In this document: positions 59,045 to 64,000 of the stretch, piece by piece
Numbering within the stretch: the stretch's first letter is position 1
How the letters are laid out: each line of letters starts with the position of its first letter
From: a virus
IMG/VR virus record: IMGVR_UViG_3300042301_004349
Span: 107,172 to 171,171 of that record
Strand: one strand, 5' to 3'
DNA length: 64,000 bases
The notes under the pieces: generated by a model
Told to the model about the DNA's origin: nothing
Databases searched by the model: none
What the model saw: the letters and a program-made list of their open reading frames with translations, nothing else
Translations under genes and position numbers: made by a program

Positions 59045-59323
59045 TTACTTTGAAGTGTACTGAGCTTTAAGCTCATCAATTATCGGCTCCATGTACTCAT
59101 TAATCTTGTCGGCGTCAGCCTTAATTTCATCACTAGCCCAATTCAACACACATGTATCATGGTAACTGCGATCCCACTCGATCGTGTCATCATGACGCTT
59201 AGCGTCTGGCTTGATGAATGTAACTGATGCACCCATCCCATCATCGTGAACCTCATATCCTAATGACTCAGCGAACTGGTAGGCGGCTTTGTTAATCGCG
59301 CTTTTAATTTCTTTCTTATTCAT
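59045..59323 (-). CDS. Small early-arm protein, unknown
   Basis: The first ATG after the A-rich leader gives MNKKEIKSAINKAAYQF. The 92-residue acidic product has an alpha/beta pattern (FAESLGYEVHDDGMGASVTF). Single gene behind its own promoter. No family is recognised. Confidence 0.5.
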   Translation of the reverse strand: MNKKEIKSAINKAAYQFAESLGYEVHDDGMGASVTFIKPDAKRHDDTIEWDRSYHDTCVLNWASDEIKADADKINEYMEPIIDELKAQYTSK

Positions 59324-59345
59324 AACCATTAATTTTTAGTACGTT

Positions 59346-59380
59346 GTAAAGATACGAACGGGGCTTTGCCCCGCCCCGTT
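59346..59380 (-). promoter_or_regulatory. Early-type promoter with GC hairpin
   Basis: GGGGCAAAGCCCC forms a hairpin between the upstream and -7 boxes (TATCTTTAC). This may also terminate the preceding transcript. Confidence 0.65.
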
Positions 59381-59393
59381 TTACTTAATTTTT

Positions 59394-59669
59394 TTAATTT
59401 TCTTCCCAATACACATCCATAATTTCTTCTACTTCTTCATCTTCCATATTATAATCTTCATATAACATCTCTGCTATATAATCACTATCACCATAATCAT
59501 CACTCCATTCAACCCAATACTTATTAAATTCACTTAAAAATTCTTTAATTCCAACTTCTTCTTCACTTATATTATTACTAATCCACTCTCTTCTCTTCAC
59601 ATCCAATTCACCACCATCCCATTCTTCACTCATCAACACTTCTTTCATTACTCTCAAATCGATTTTCAT
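59394..59669 (-). CDS. Very acidic small protein
   Basis: The 91-residue protein is dominated by Glu, Asp, Tyr and Trp (WSDDYGDSDYIAEMLYEDYN). It is far more AT-rich than its neighbours at DNA level, which hints at separate acquisition. An acidic DNA-mimic protein is one possibility; there is no motif to prove it. Confidence 0.5.
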   Translation of the reverse strand: MKIDLRVMKEVLMSEEWDGGELDVKRREWISNNISEEEVGIKEFLSEFNKYWVEWSDDYGDSDYIAEMLYEDYNMEDEEVEEIMDVYWEEN

Positions 59670-59691
59670 AGCTTTTAATTTTTAGTACGTT

Positions 59692-59724
59692 GTAAATATA
59701 CGCTGCGAGCCCTGCCCATCCACG
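59692..59724 (-). promoter_or_regulatory. Early-type promoter
   Basis: CGTGGATGGGCAGGG, 12-base spacing, TATATTTAC; ATG 23 bases away. Confidence 0.75.
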
Positions 59725-59937
59725 TTAAGCTAACTTGTAGCTCCAACGGATAAGGTCCTCGTCCTCTATCTCATCCTCAAACACCATCGCTTGTGAGCCT
59801 AGGATGTCTTGAAGCTGGTAAAGGTTAACGCGCTTCCAGAAGCCGAAGCGTAGGGCGAACCGGCCACCCACTTGATAAATTGAGAAATCACCGATTTCAG
59901 ATCGGATTAGTGCGAGAGTATCTGCGCTTATGTTCAT
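59725..59937 (-). CDS. Small early-arm protein, unknown
   Basis: The 70-residue protein reads MNISADTLALIRSEIGDFSI and has FALRFGFWKRVNLYQLQDIL. Single gene with its own promoter. No family is recognised. Confidence 0.5.
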   Translation of the reverse strand: MNISADTLALIRSEIGDFSIYQVGGRFALRFGFWKRVNLYQLQDILGSQAMVFEDEIEDEDLIRWSYKLA

Positions 59938-59959
59938 ACTTTTTAAATTTAATTACGTT

Positions 59960-59993
59960 ATAAATATACGCACTGAACTCTGCCCCGCCACGT
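59960..59993 (-). promoter_or_regulatory. Early-type promoter
   Basis: CGTGGCGGGGCAGAG, 12-base spacing, TATATTTAT; ATG 23 bases away. Confidence 0.72.
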
Positions 59994-59999
59994 TCCGTC

Positions 60000-60269
60000 T
60001 TAAAAGAAGAACGCGTTCCAAGCGAACGGATTCAGTACCTTGTACCTTACACCTACGCCCGCTTGAGGCGCTTTAACGTAAGGTGATTGAACGGCTTCAA
60101 ACACGCAGTTGGTCTTACCCACACGGATCAATTTCCCTCGGCAAGTGGGTGAGTGGTTCTCGGATGTCTCTTTACCGATCACTGCCTTCAGATCTGAGAT
60201 CTGATCGTTCGGGCCGATGCTTTTTCTCGCGGCTATTAATTTGTTTGAAACGTAAATACCAATGCTCAT
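60000..60269 (-). CDS. Small early-arm protein, unknown
   Basis: The 89-residue basic protein starts MSIGIYVSNKLIAARKSIG and ends NPFAWNAFFF. Its codons are richer in GC than the head genes. Single gene with its own promoter. No family is recognised. Confidence 0.5.
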   Translation of the reverse strand: MSIGIYVSNKLIAARKSIGPNDQISDLKAVIGKETSENHSPTCRGKLIRVGKTNCVFEAVQSPYVKAPQAGVGVRYKVLNPFAWNAFFF

Positions 60270-60290
60270 AACTTTTAATTTAATTGTGAT

Positions 60291-60323
60291 GTAAATGTAC
60301 GAACGGGGTCTTGCCCCGCCTCG
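60291..60323 (-). promoter_or_regulatory. Early-type promoter with GC hairpin
   Basis: CGAGGCGGGGCAAGACCCC, then TACATTTAC with 12-base spacing; ATG 22 bases away. The GC-rich part could form a hairpin. Confidence 0.7.
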
Positions 60324-60479
60324 TTAGAACTGGATGTAATCAATTGCTTTTTCACCTATTGACTTACCGTCTCTAGTAATTTCGTAATTAGGATCCATTC
60401 CTGAGATCATGATGTGAGCAATTAAGTCACCAATGCAAGTGAACTCAGCTCCGTAATATTCACATTTTAAACTGTACAT
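60324..60479 (-). CDS. Small protein (51 residues)
   Basis: This short gene was found by reading the gap between two promoters. It encodes MYSLKCEYYGAEFTCIGDLI and ends with GKSIGEKAIDYIQF. An own promoter of the early type with correct spacing supports it. No family is recognised. Confidence 0.7.
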   Translation of the reverse strand: MYSLKCEYYGAEFTCIGDLIAHIMISGMDPNYEITRDGKSIGEKAIDYIQF

Positions 60480-60501
60480 AATATTAATTTTTAAGTGCAA
60501 C

Positions 60502-60534
60502 GTAAATATACGCTACTCACTTTGACCATCCACG
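60502..60534 (-). promoter_or_regulatory. Early-type promoter
   Basis: CGTGGATGGTCAAAG, 12-base spacing, TATATTTAC; ATG 23 bases away. Confidence 0.75.
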
Positions 60535-60543
60535 TACGAACAG

Positions 60544-60576
60544 AAAGAGGGAGCCGGGTAGACACCCAGCTCCTCT
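60544..60576 (-). terminator. Rho-independent terminator
   Basis: GAGGAGCTGGGT pairs with ACCCGGCTCCCTC, followed by TTTC. It ends the transcript of the conserved protein gene before the next promoter. Confidence 0.85.
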
Positions 60577-60607
60577 AACCATTAAAAATTAAAAGTATGA
60601 ACCGTTT

Positions 60608-61000
60608 TTAAGCCACGTCGGCTATTATCGTTAATGGGGTTAATGTACGGGGCTCGTAGCCTACCTTATAACAATCCCATTCAAATTTATCGTTAAAAAC
60701 ATAAACGTAATCTACTCCATAATCGGAAGCAACCGTCTCTAGTTCGTTAATCTTCACATCCCTAGACTCAGTCATCCATTTAGGTTCTTTCTTATCGCGA
60801 TGGTAAGCAACACTTTCATCTGTTGTTTTACCCAGTGCGCTCAAATCACCCAACTCTAACAACTCAGCTACTGTAGCGGGTGTGTTGTAGTGTTCCACTA
60901 GTAGCTGCCCTACGTGATCTGGGTATCCATCCCAGTGACAGTAGATTATATTAGCAATTTCACCGTTTACTTGAGTTCCAATCAATGATCTTGTAGCCAT
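60608..61000 (-). CDS. Conserved phage protein of the MATRS family
   Basis: The opening MATRSLIGTQVNGEIANIIY followed by CHWDGYPDHVGQLLVEHY resembles a conserved family of small phage and bacterial proteins (MATRSxI...YxHWDGYxxxxGxxLxxxY). The 130-residue product is full length. The function of the family is unknown. It lies behind its own promoter and before a terminator, a complete transcription unit. Confidence 0.75.
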   Translation of the reverse strand: MATRSLIGTQVNGEIANIIYCHWDGYPDHVGQLLVEHYNTPATVAELLELGDLSALGKTTDESVAYHRDKKEPKWMTESRDVKINELETVASDYGVDYVYVFNDKFEWDCYKVGYEPRTLTPLTIIADVA

Positions 61001-61022
61001 AACTTTAATTTTAATTTATGAT

Positions 61023-61055
61023 GTAAACATACGCTAAAAAACTATGCCACCCAAC
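61023..61055 (-). promoter_or_regulatory. Early-type promoter (degenerate)
   Basis: GGGTGGCA, 13 bases, TATGTTTAC; ATG 23 bases away. Confidence 0.6.
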
Positions 61056-61310
61056 CTATGCCTCAGCAACAGGTTTCACACCACCCAACATGTTAAGGAC
61101 ATCATCCTCACTCAATCCCTCAACACCGTTTTCCTCATCTTTTCTCATGGAAACAGCCATCAAAGCCAATGTGATCACTTCAGCCAGATCAGGATTGTCG
61201 TTAATAACATTTGCAAACAAATTCATTAACTCTTGACCCGAGCCATCACATTCTACGTGGATCTGGTCCTCATCTGTTAATTCTACTCTAAAAAACGGTT
61301 TCTTGTTCAT
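61056..61310 (-). CDS. Small acidic early-arm protein
   Basis: The 84-residue protein starts MNKKPFFRVELTDEDQIHVE and contains a helical middle (LAEVITLALMAVSMRKDEE). No family is recognised. Single gene with a degenerate early promoter. Confidence 0.55.
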   Translation of the reverse strand: MNKKPFFRVELTDEDQIHVECDGSGQELMNLFANVINDNPDLAEVITLALMAVSMRKDEENGVEGLSEDDVLNMLGGVKPVAEA

Positions 61311-61340
61311 AACAATTAATTTTTTAAATTTTATTTATGT

Positions 61341-61370
61341 GGGAAAAATACGAAAACTTACTCTGACCTC
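61341..61370 (-). promoter_or_regulatory. Early-type promoter (degenerate)
   Basis: GGAGGTCAGAG, 13 bases, TATTTTTCC; ATG 31 bases away. Weaker match than its neighbours. Confidence 0.45.
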
Positions 61371-61381
61371 CAAATTTATTT

Positions 61382-61597
61382 TTAATAAAACACCCTTTGA
61401 TGTACCCCATGGAGTGAACTCACCCTCAGCTCACGCATCCAGCTGAACTGGTCTGGTTGGCTCTGGGGCTTCACCGTACGCTTCGGTTGCTCAACACCGT
61501 ACTCTAAATTGATGGGTTCACCCTCCGTACGTACTCCGAACAAAAACACCGTAAAAAATTGCAATAAGTTCACTTGAAAACCAAATAGTTTGATCAT
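61382..61597 (-). CDS. Small early-arm protein with hydrophobic N-terminus
   Basis: The 71-residue protein has a hydrophobic start (MIKLFGFQVNLLQFFTVFLF) and a Gln/Arg/Ser-rich tail. It resembles in its first residues the MIKL leaders, but there is no [LI]-x-E site, so I do not count it among the cargo proteins. Function is unknown. Confidence 0.45.
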   Translation of the reverse strand: MIKLFGFQVNLLQFFTVFLFGVRTEGEPINLEYGVEQPKRTVKPQSQPDQFSWMRELRVSSLHGVHQRVFY

Positions 61598-61616
61598 AAT
61601 TTAATGTTTTAATGAT

Positions 61617-61644
61617 GTAAATGTAATAACCTACCTTTGCCAAA
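61617..61644 (-). promoter_or_regulatory. Early-type promoter (degenerate)
   Basis: TTTGGCAAAG, 12 bases, TACATTTAC; ATG 20 bases away. Confidence 0.6.
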
Positions 61645-61768
61645 CCGCTCTACGATCCCCTATTATACAGACCTGGCGTTTAGGTGCTTTAAAGCGTCTA
61701 ATCTTTCGTTCCACTGAACATGAAACACAGAGCGAGATTAATACAACCGCTACGATAAACTTTTTCAT
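61631..61768 (-). CDS. Small predicted lipoprotein
   Basis: I start at MKKFIVAVVLISLCVSC, a signal peptide with a lipobox-like LCVSC; the longer frame would run through the upstream terminator. The mature part is a short Arg/Lys-rich peptide. A phage lipoprotein with superinfection-exclusion or lysis-related role is possible. Confidence 0.6.
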   Translation of the reverse strand: MKKFIVAVVLISLCVSCSVERKIRRFKAPKRQVCIIGDRRAVWQR

Positions 61769-61797
61769 TGTAATAGTATTGATGTTAAAAAAATAAA

Positions 61798-61832
61798 GCC
61801 CGTGGGGTGGGTGAAACCCACCCTTCACGGAC
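61798..61832 (-). terminator. Rho-independent terminator after AT-hook gene
   Basis: GGGTGGGTTTCACCCACCC forms a strong hairpin with flanking GTG/CAC pairs; a T-rich tract follows on the minus strand (GGGCTTTATTTTTTT). Confidence 0.9.
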
Positions 61833-61834
61833 AA

Positions 61835-62086
61835 TTAAGCAGCCACCTGTGAACTGATCGGTGATGCTTTCTTAGGAGCACCACGCTTGATCACCTCACC
61901 AGCTGCGATCTTCGCTGCGCGCTCAGCTAACTTTCTTTGACGTGCTGATTCACCATTTGCAGGACGACCCCTACCGATTGATCCACCCGCGGCTGCTCTA
62001 GCTGCTCTGGCTGCTAGACGTGCTTGACGAGCTGATGTGTTAGATACTGGGCGACCTCTTTGTGCTGATTTTACTTCTGTTGACAT
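61835..62086 (-). CDS. AT-hook-like basic protein
   Basis: The 83-residue protein has RGRPVSN and GRGRPANG motifs and a RGAPKKA variant, separated by Ala/Arg-rich helices (ARLAARAARAAAGG and AERAAKIAAGEV). It looks like a small nucleoid-type protein that bends or coats AT-rich DNA. It ends at a strong terminator. GC content is clearly higher than in the head genes. Confidence 0.65.
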   Translation of the reverse strand: MSTEVKSAQRGRPVSNTSARQARLAARAARAAAGGSIGRGRPANGESARQRKLAERAAKIAAGEVIKRGAPKKASPISSQVAA

Positions 62087-62120
62087 AACCTTGATTTTGT
62101 TTTTTATTTAATTTTATATT

Positions 62121-62148
62121 TTAAAGATAAGACGTTTTGTTCTGACCA
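62121..62148 (-). promoter_or_regulatory. Early-type promoter (degenerate)
   Basis: GGTGGTCAGAAC, 13 bases, TATCTTTAA; ATG 35 bases away. Confidence 0.5.
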
Positions 62149-62154
62149 CCACCT

Positions 62155-62454
62155 TTATTGTTCGACGGGCTCACTAATTGCTTTTAGTGTCTCGTAAAAC
62201 TCATAGGTGAAGATCGTTCTGGGTTCACCAAAAATGATCTCGTGATCAATCCGCTCGTAACGATAGTGGTTATTAGTTCGGGTTAAAAGGATCTTATCGA
62301 TTGCCTTTAAGCACATTTCTTCACCGTAGAAAAAATCATCACTGTCAGCCATCAAATTAAACTCCTGGCCACCTTTTGCTTTCCAATATGGGGTCTCTTC
62401 TGAACCGTAGTTTTCCCAGACCTGAGCCGTAATTCTAATCAATGTGTTTTTCAT
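62155..62454 (-). CDS. Small early-arm protein, unknown
   Basis: The 99-residue protein starts MKNTLIRITAQVWENYGSEE with a compact alpha/beta pattern, and has a YEFYETLKAISEP end. The opening resembles a small group of phage proteins of unknown role. Single gene with its own promoter. Confidence 0.55.
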   Translation of the reverse strand: MKNTLIRITAQVWENYGSEETPYWKAKGGQEFNLMADSDDFFYGEEMCLKAIDKILLTRTNNHYRYERIDHEIIFGEPRTIFTYEFYETLKAISEPVEQ

Positions 62455-62470
62455 AACCTTTAATTATAAT

Positions 62471-62500
62471 GTAAATATCGGAACAAAACCCTGCCAGACC
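62471..62500 (-). promoter_or_regulatory. Early-type promoter (degenerate)
   Basis: TCTGGCAGGG, 12 bases, GATATTTAC; ATG 17 bases away. Confidence 0.55.
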
Positions 62501-62505
62501 AACTA

Positions 62506-62691
62506 TTACTTCACAAAGCGGCCGTTGCGAACATCTCGCTTACGAACAACCCCACGACGGTCTCTCATCTCAATGATGTAACGGTTCTTAAAAAGGTTGT
62601 ACAGAAACCCAGCACCCAACACCACCAATGCTGATGTACCCAAAATTTGAAATAACTCCATTTGTTTTTTGTTTAAGTTTAAATTATTCAT
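62506..62691 (-). CDS. Small membrane protein
   Basis: The 61-residue protein has a single membrane helix (GTSALVVLGAGFLYNLF) and a very basic tail (RDRRGVVRKRDVRNG). It overlaps its upstream partner by eight bases and has no promoter of its own, so the two form an operon. Confidence 0.55.
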   Translation of the reverse strand: MNNLNLNKKQMELFQILGTSALVVLGAGFLYNLFKNRYIIEMRDRRGVVRKRDVRNGRFVK

Positions 62692-62869
62692 TTACATACT
62701 GCTCATACATTTCAAGAAGATCTTCTCCGTCTATTTCAAACGGATCTTCATCTTCAAAAAAACCATGAAACCCATTGTCTCTAACGAGGAAAACATCTTC
62801 CCCGATCTGTGTGATGTCTGCACCCGCTTTGGTAAGACTCACTAACGCATTTTCAATTTCCATTTTCAT
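62684..62869 (-). CDS. Small acidic protein, unknown
   Basis: I start at MKMEIENALVSLTKAG, the first ATG after the promoter. The 61-residue acidic product contains GFHGFFEDEDPFEIDGEDLL. It heads a two-gene operon with the membrane protein. No family is recognised. Confidence 0.55.
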   Translation of the reverse strand: MKMEIENALVSLTKAGADITQIGEDVFLVRDNGFHGFFEDEDPFEIDGEDLLEMYEQYVNE

Positions 62870-62885
62870 AACCTTTAAGTACGAT

Positions 62886-62912
62886 ATAAATGTATGAACA
62901 AAACGCTGCCCA
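62886..62912 (-). promoter_or_regulatory. Early-type promoter
   Basis: TTGGGCAGCG, 12 bases, TACATTTAT; ATG 17 bases away. Confidence 0.6.
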
Positions 62913-62918
62913 ACCAAA

Positions 62919-63131
62919 CTACTTAGGTGAAAAAACAGCTTGCATTGCGTCTAGTCCGTAACGAACTCCCGCGTGAAAAATAAACAACAAATCAGTGTCA
63001 CTAGTGATTTCAATAGCGATCCTTTGCTGACCTGTTTCTTCATCTAGGTCTCCTATGAGGGTGACCTTTTCCTTCAATTCCTCTTTTAAATAAGCGAGGC
63101 GCTCTGGGCGCATAAAGATTTCTGCTTTCAT
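62919..63131 (-). CDS. Small early-arm protein, unknown
   Basis: The 70-residue protein reads MKAEIFMRPERLAYLKEELK and has a QRIAIEITSDTDLLFIFHAG strand-helix segment. It lies 12 bases after the upstream small gene, so the two are probably one operon. Confidence 0.5.
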   Translation of the reverse strand: MKAEIFMRPERLAYLKEELKEKVTLIGDLDEETGQQRIAIEITSDTDLLFIFHAGVRYGLDAMQAVFSPK

Positions 63132-63143
63132 AACTATTAATTT

Positions 63144-63305
63144 TTATTTCAATTCCATTAATTTCTTCATCATACCCAATTCAATGATTACATCACCATT
63201 CTTCTCTAAATTCTCTTTTAATAGGGGAAGGAGATGAACTACATTAGGGTGGTTACTTATCCCTAATCCCTTAATGAATTCACTTAACAACATCTTCTCT
63301 TTCAT
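63144..63305 (-). CDS. Small early-arm protein, unknown
   Basis: I start at MKEKMLLSEFIKGLGISNHP, the first ATG after the promoter; the longer frame would overlap it. The 53-residue product is mostly helical. No family is recognised. Confidence 0.5.
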   Translation of the reverse strand: MKEKMLLSEFIKGLGISNHPNVVHLLPLLKENLEKNGDVIIELGMMKKLMELK

Positions 63306-63327
63306 AACTATTAATTTTAAATGTGAT

Positions 63328-63356
63328 GTAAATATACGAACAGAACTATGACCGAA
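63328..63356 (-). promoter_or_regulatory. Early-type promoter
   Basis: TCGGTCATAG, 12 bases, TATATTTAC; ATG 23 bases away. Confidence 0.65.
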
Positions 63357-63362
63357 CAAAAC

Positions 63363-63998
63363 TTATCGCCTAGTTGCTTTAGGGCGCCCGCGACGGCCGC
63401 CAGTGCGTGCCTTCACCAGTGCTTTTTGAGCCGCGCGGGAGGAAATCATTTCACTTGTGAGTGAAGGTCGTCCGCGCTTGCCGCCTGTAGGCTTTGATGT
63501 TTTTGATGTTACACCAGAAGCTGGGCGTCCTCTCTTACCTCCACTACGCTCTCCGCGAGCTACTTTTTCTGCTTCGCGAGCTAACCTTACCTCTGGATCA
63601 AGTGCTGGACGTCCTCTACGGCCACCCTCAACCTTCTCCTTCTTGGGTTTCATCCCACGCGCGAGCGTAGCTGCCTCACGTTCATCCGAACGATTCATCA
63701 TGCGGAGTGTCTTCTTATGTTTGATCACGGACGGGTGAATGATCACCTGATCCAAACCAAAACAACGACTCGCACCTGAAGCATCACGTACCTCATATCC
63801 ACCCTCAGGCCATCCTGGCTCACCGGCTTCACGTTGTCTGATGAGTGAAAAAAATAAACGCCCCTCATAAAAGTACGGTGCGGGTAAAACCCTATCGTGT
63901 GGTTTAAAAACAGATAACTCAGGTTCAATATCGGCGTAGCGCTTCACAGTTCCACACTGTTCACCACCAACCATAAATGGGGTTTCTACTAGTCTCAT
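63363..63998 (-). CDS. Protein with four AT-hooks
   Basis: An N-terminal domain of about 110 residues (MRLVETPFMVGGEQCG and onward) is followed by a C-terminal half with four AT-hooks: GRRGRPALD, GKRGRPASG, GKRGRPSLT and GRRGRPKAT. The hooks are spaced by about 25 residues of Ala/Lys/Arg-rich sequence. Such a protein should coat or bridge AT-rich DNA, perhaps as a phage nucleoid or anti-silencing protein. The ATG is close to the window end, so an even longer form starting outside cannot be fully excluded. Confidence 0.7.
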   Translation of the reverse strand: MRLVETPFMVGGEQCGTVKRYADIEPELSVFKPHDRVLPAPYFYEGRLFFSLIRQREAGEPGWPEGGYEVRDASGASRCFGLDQVIIHPSVIKHKKTLRMMNRSDEREAATLARGMKPKKEKVEGGRRGRPALDPEVRLAREAEKVARGERSGGKRGRPASGVTSKTSKPTGGKRGRPSLTSEMISSRAAQKALVKARTGGRRGRPKATRR

Positions 63999-64000
63999 AT

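Noticed and set aside
61382-61597. MIKL start of an early-arm protein as another capsid leader
   Set aside because: No [LI]-x-E site follows; the segment is simply hydrophobic.
1-63998. tRNA genes or CRISPR arrays
   Set aside because: No cloverleaf-like sequence or regularly spaced direct repeats with unique spacers were noticed by reading; a dedicated search was not possible.

Overview
The window is part of a T4-like myovirus genome whose host is very probably a member of the Bacteroidota (Flavobacteriia or a relative). The T4-type core is recognisable from sequence: gp17 large terminase, gp20 portal, gp21 prohead protease, gp22-like scaffold, gp23 major capsid protein, gp13/gp14/gp15 neck and tail terminator, gp25 and gp6 baseplate wedge, a gp5-like hub/spike, and a gp55-like late sigma factor. 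The Bacteroidota assignment is inferred from AT-rich, A-rich translation starts without Shine-Dalgarno sequences, TAnnTTT-type promoter boxes, SprB-like and DNRLRE-like domains in virion proteins, and proteins rich in SGS/GSF motifs. Every supported gene is on the minus strand, so transcription runs from high to low coordinates. No tRNA, CRISPR array or insertion sequence was seen.

Layout in transcription order. (1) 57-64 kb: about 20 mostly unrecognised small genes, likely early. Nearly all sit singly behind the same roughly 40-bp promoter (TGGKCA, 12 bp, TATATTTAC). The arm is less AT-rich than the rest and includes two AT-hook proteins. A short GC-rich stretch with iterated motifs near 57.6 kb could be a replication or regulatory site. 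(2) 54.4-57 kb: small regulators and the gp55-like sigma factor. (3) 36.5-54.4 kb: baseplate, lysin and tail/adhesin genes, including a 1,480-residue structural protein and a 1,000-residue adhesin with SprB-like repeats and a Ser-Pro tract. (4) 34.3-36.5 kb: a GIY-YIG protein, a DNA primase and a RecB-type nuclease. (5) 18-34.2 kb: an accessory block of unusual proteins. (6) 1-17 kb: packaging, head, neck and tail genes.

The most interesting feature is the accessory block together with the head genes. About 18 otherwise unrelated proteins begin with a short amphipathic leader ending in [L/I/V]-x-E, the cleavage signature of T4 gp21, and resembling the T4 capsid-targeting sequence. A second leader family carries the module NEQxxxxQKLAGI, which also forms the extreme C-terminus of this phage's own scaffold protein. 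I infer a large set of capsid-packaged, protease-matured cargo that mimics the scaffold tail. Candidates include a nucleotidyltransferase-HExxH-HAD fusion, a zeta-toxin-like P-loop protein, a ParB-like fusion and small membrane proteins.

Two promoter classes fit a temporal programme. The right arm has the two-box promoter; the head, tail and cargo operons are preceded by an isolated ATATTTATA box, a candidate late promoter for the gp55-like factor. Several Rho-independent-type hairpins separate the operons. Tail sheath and tube genes, DNA polymerase and helicase were not found here and presumably lie outside the window.
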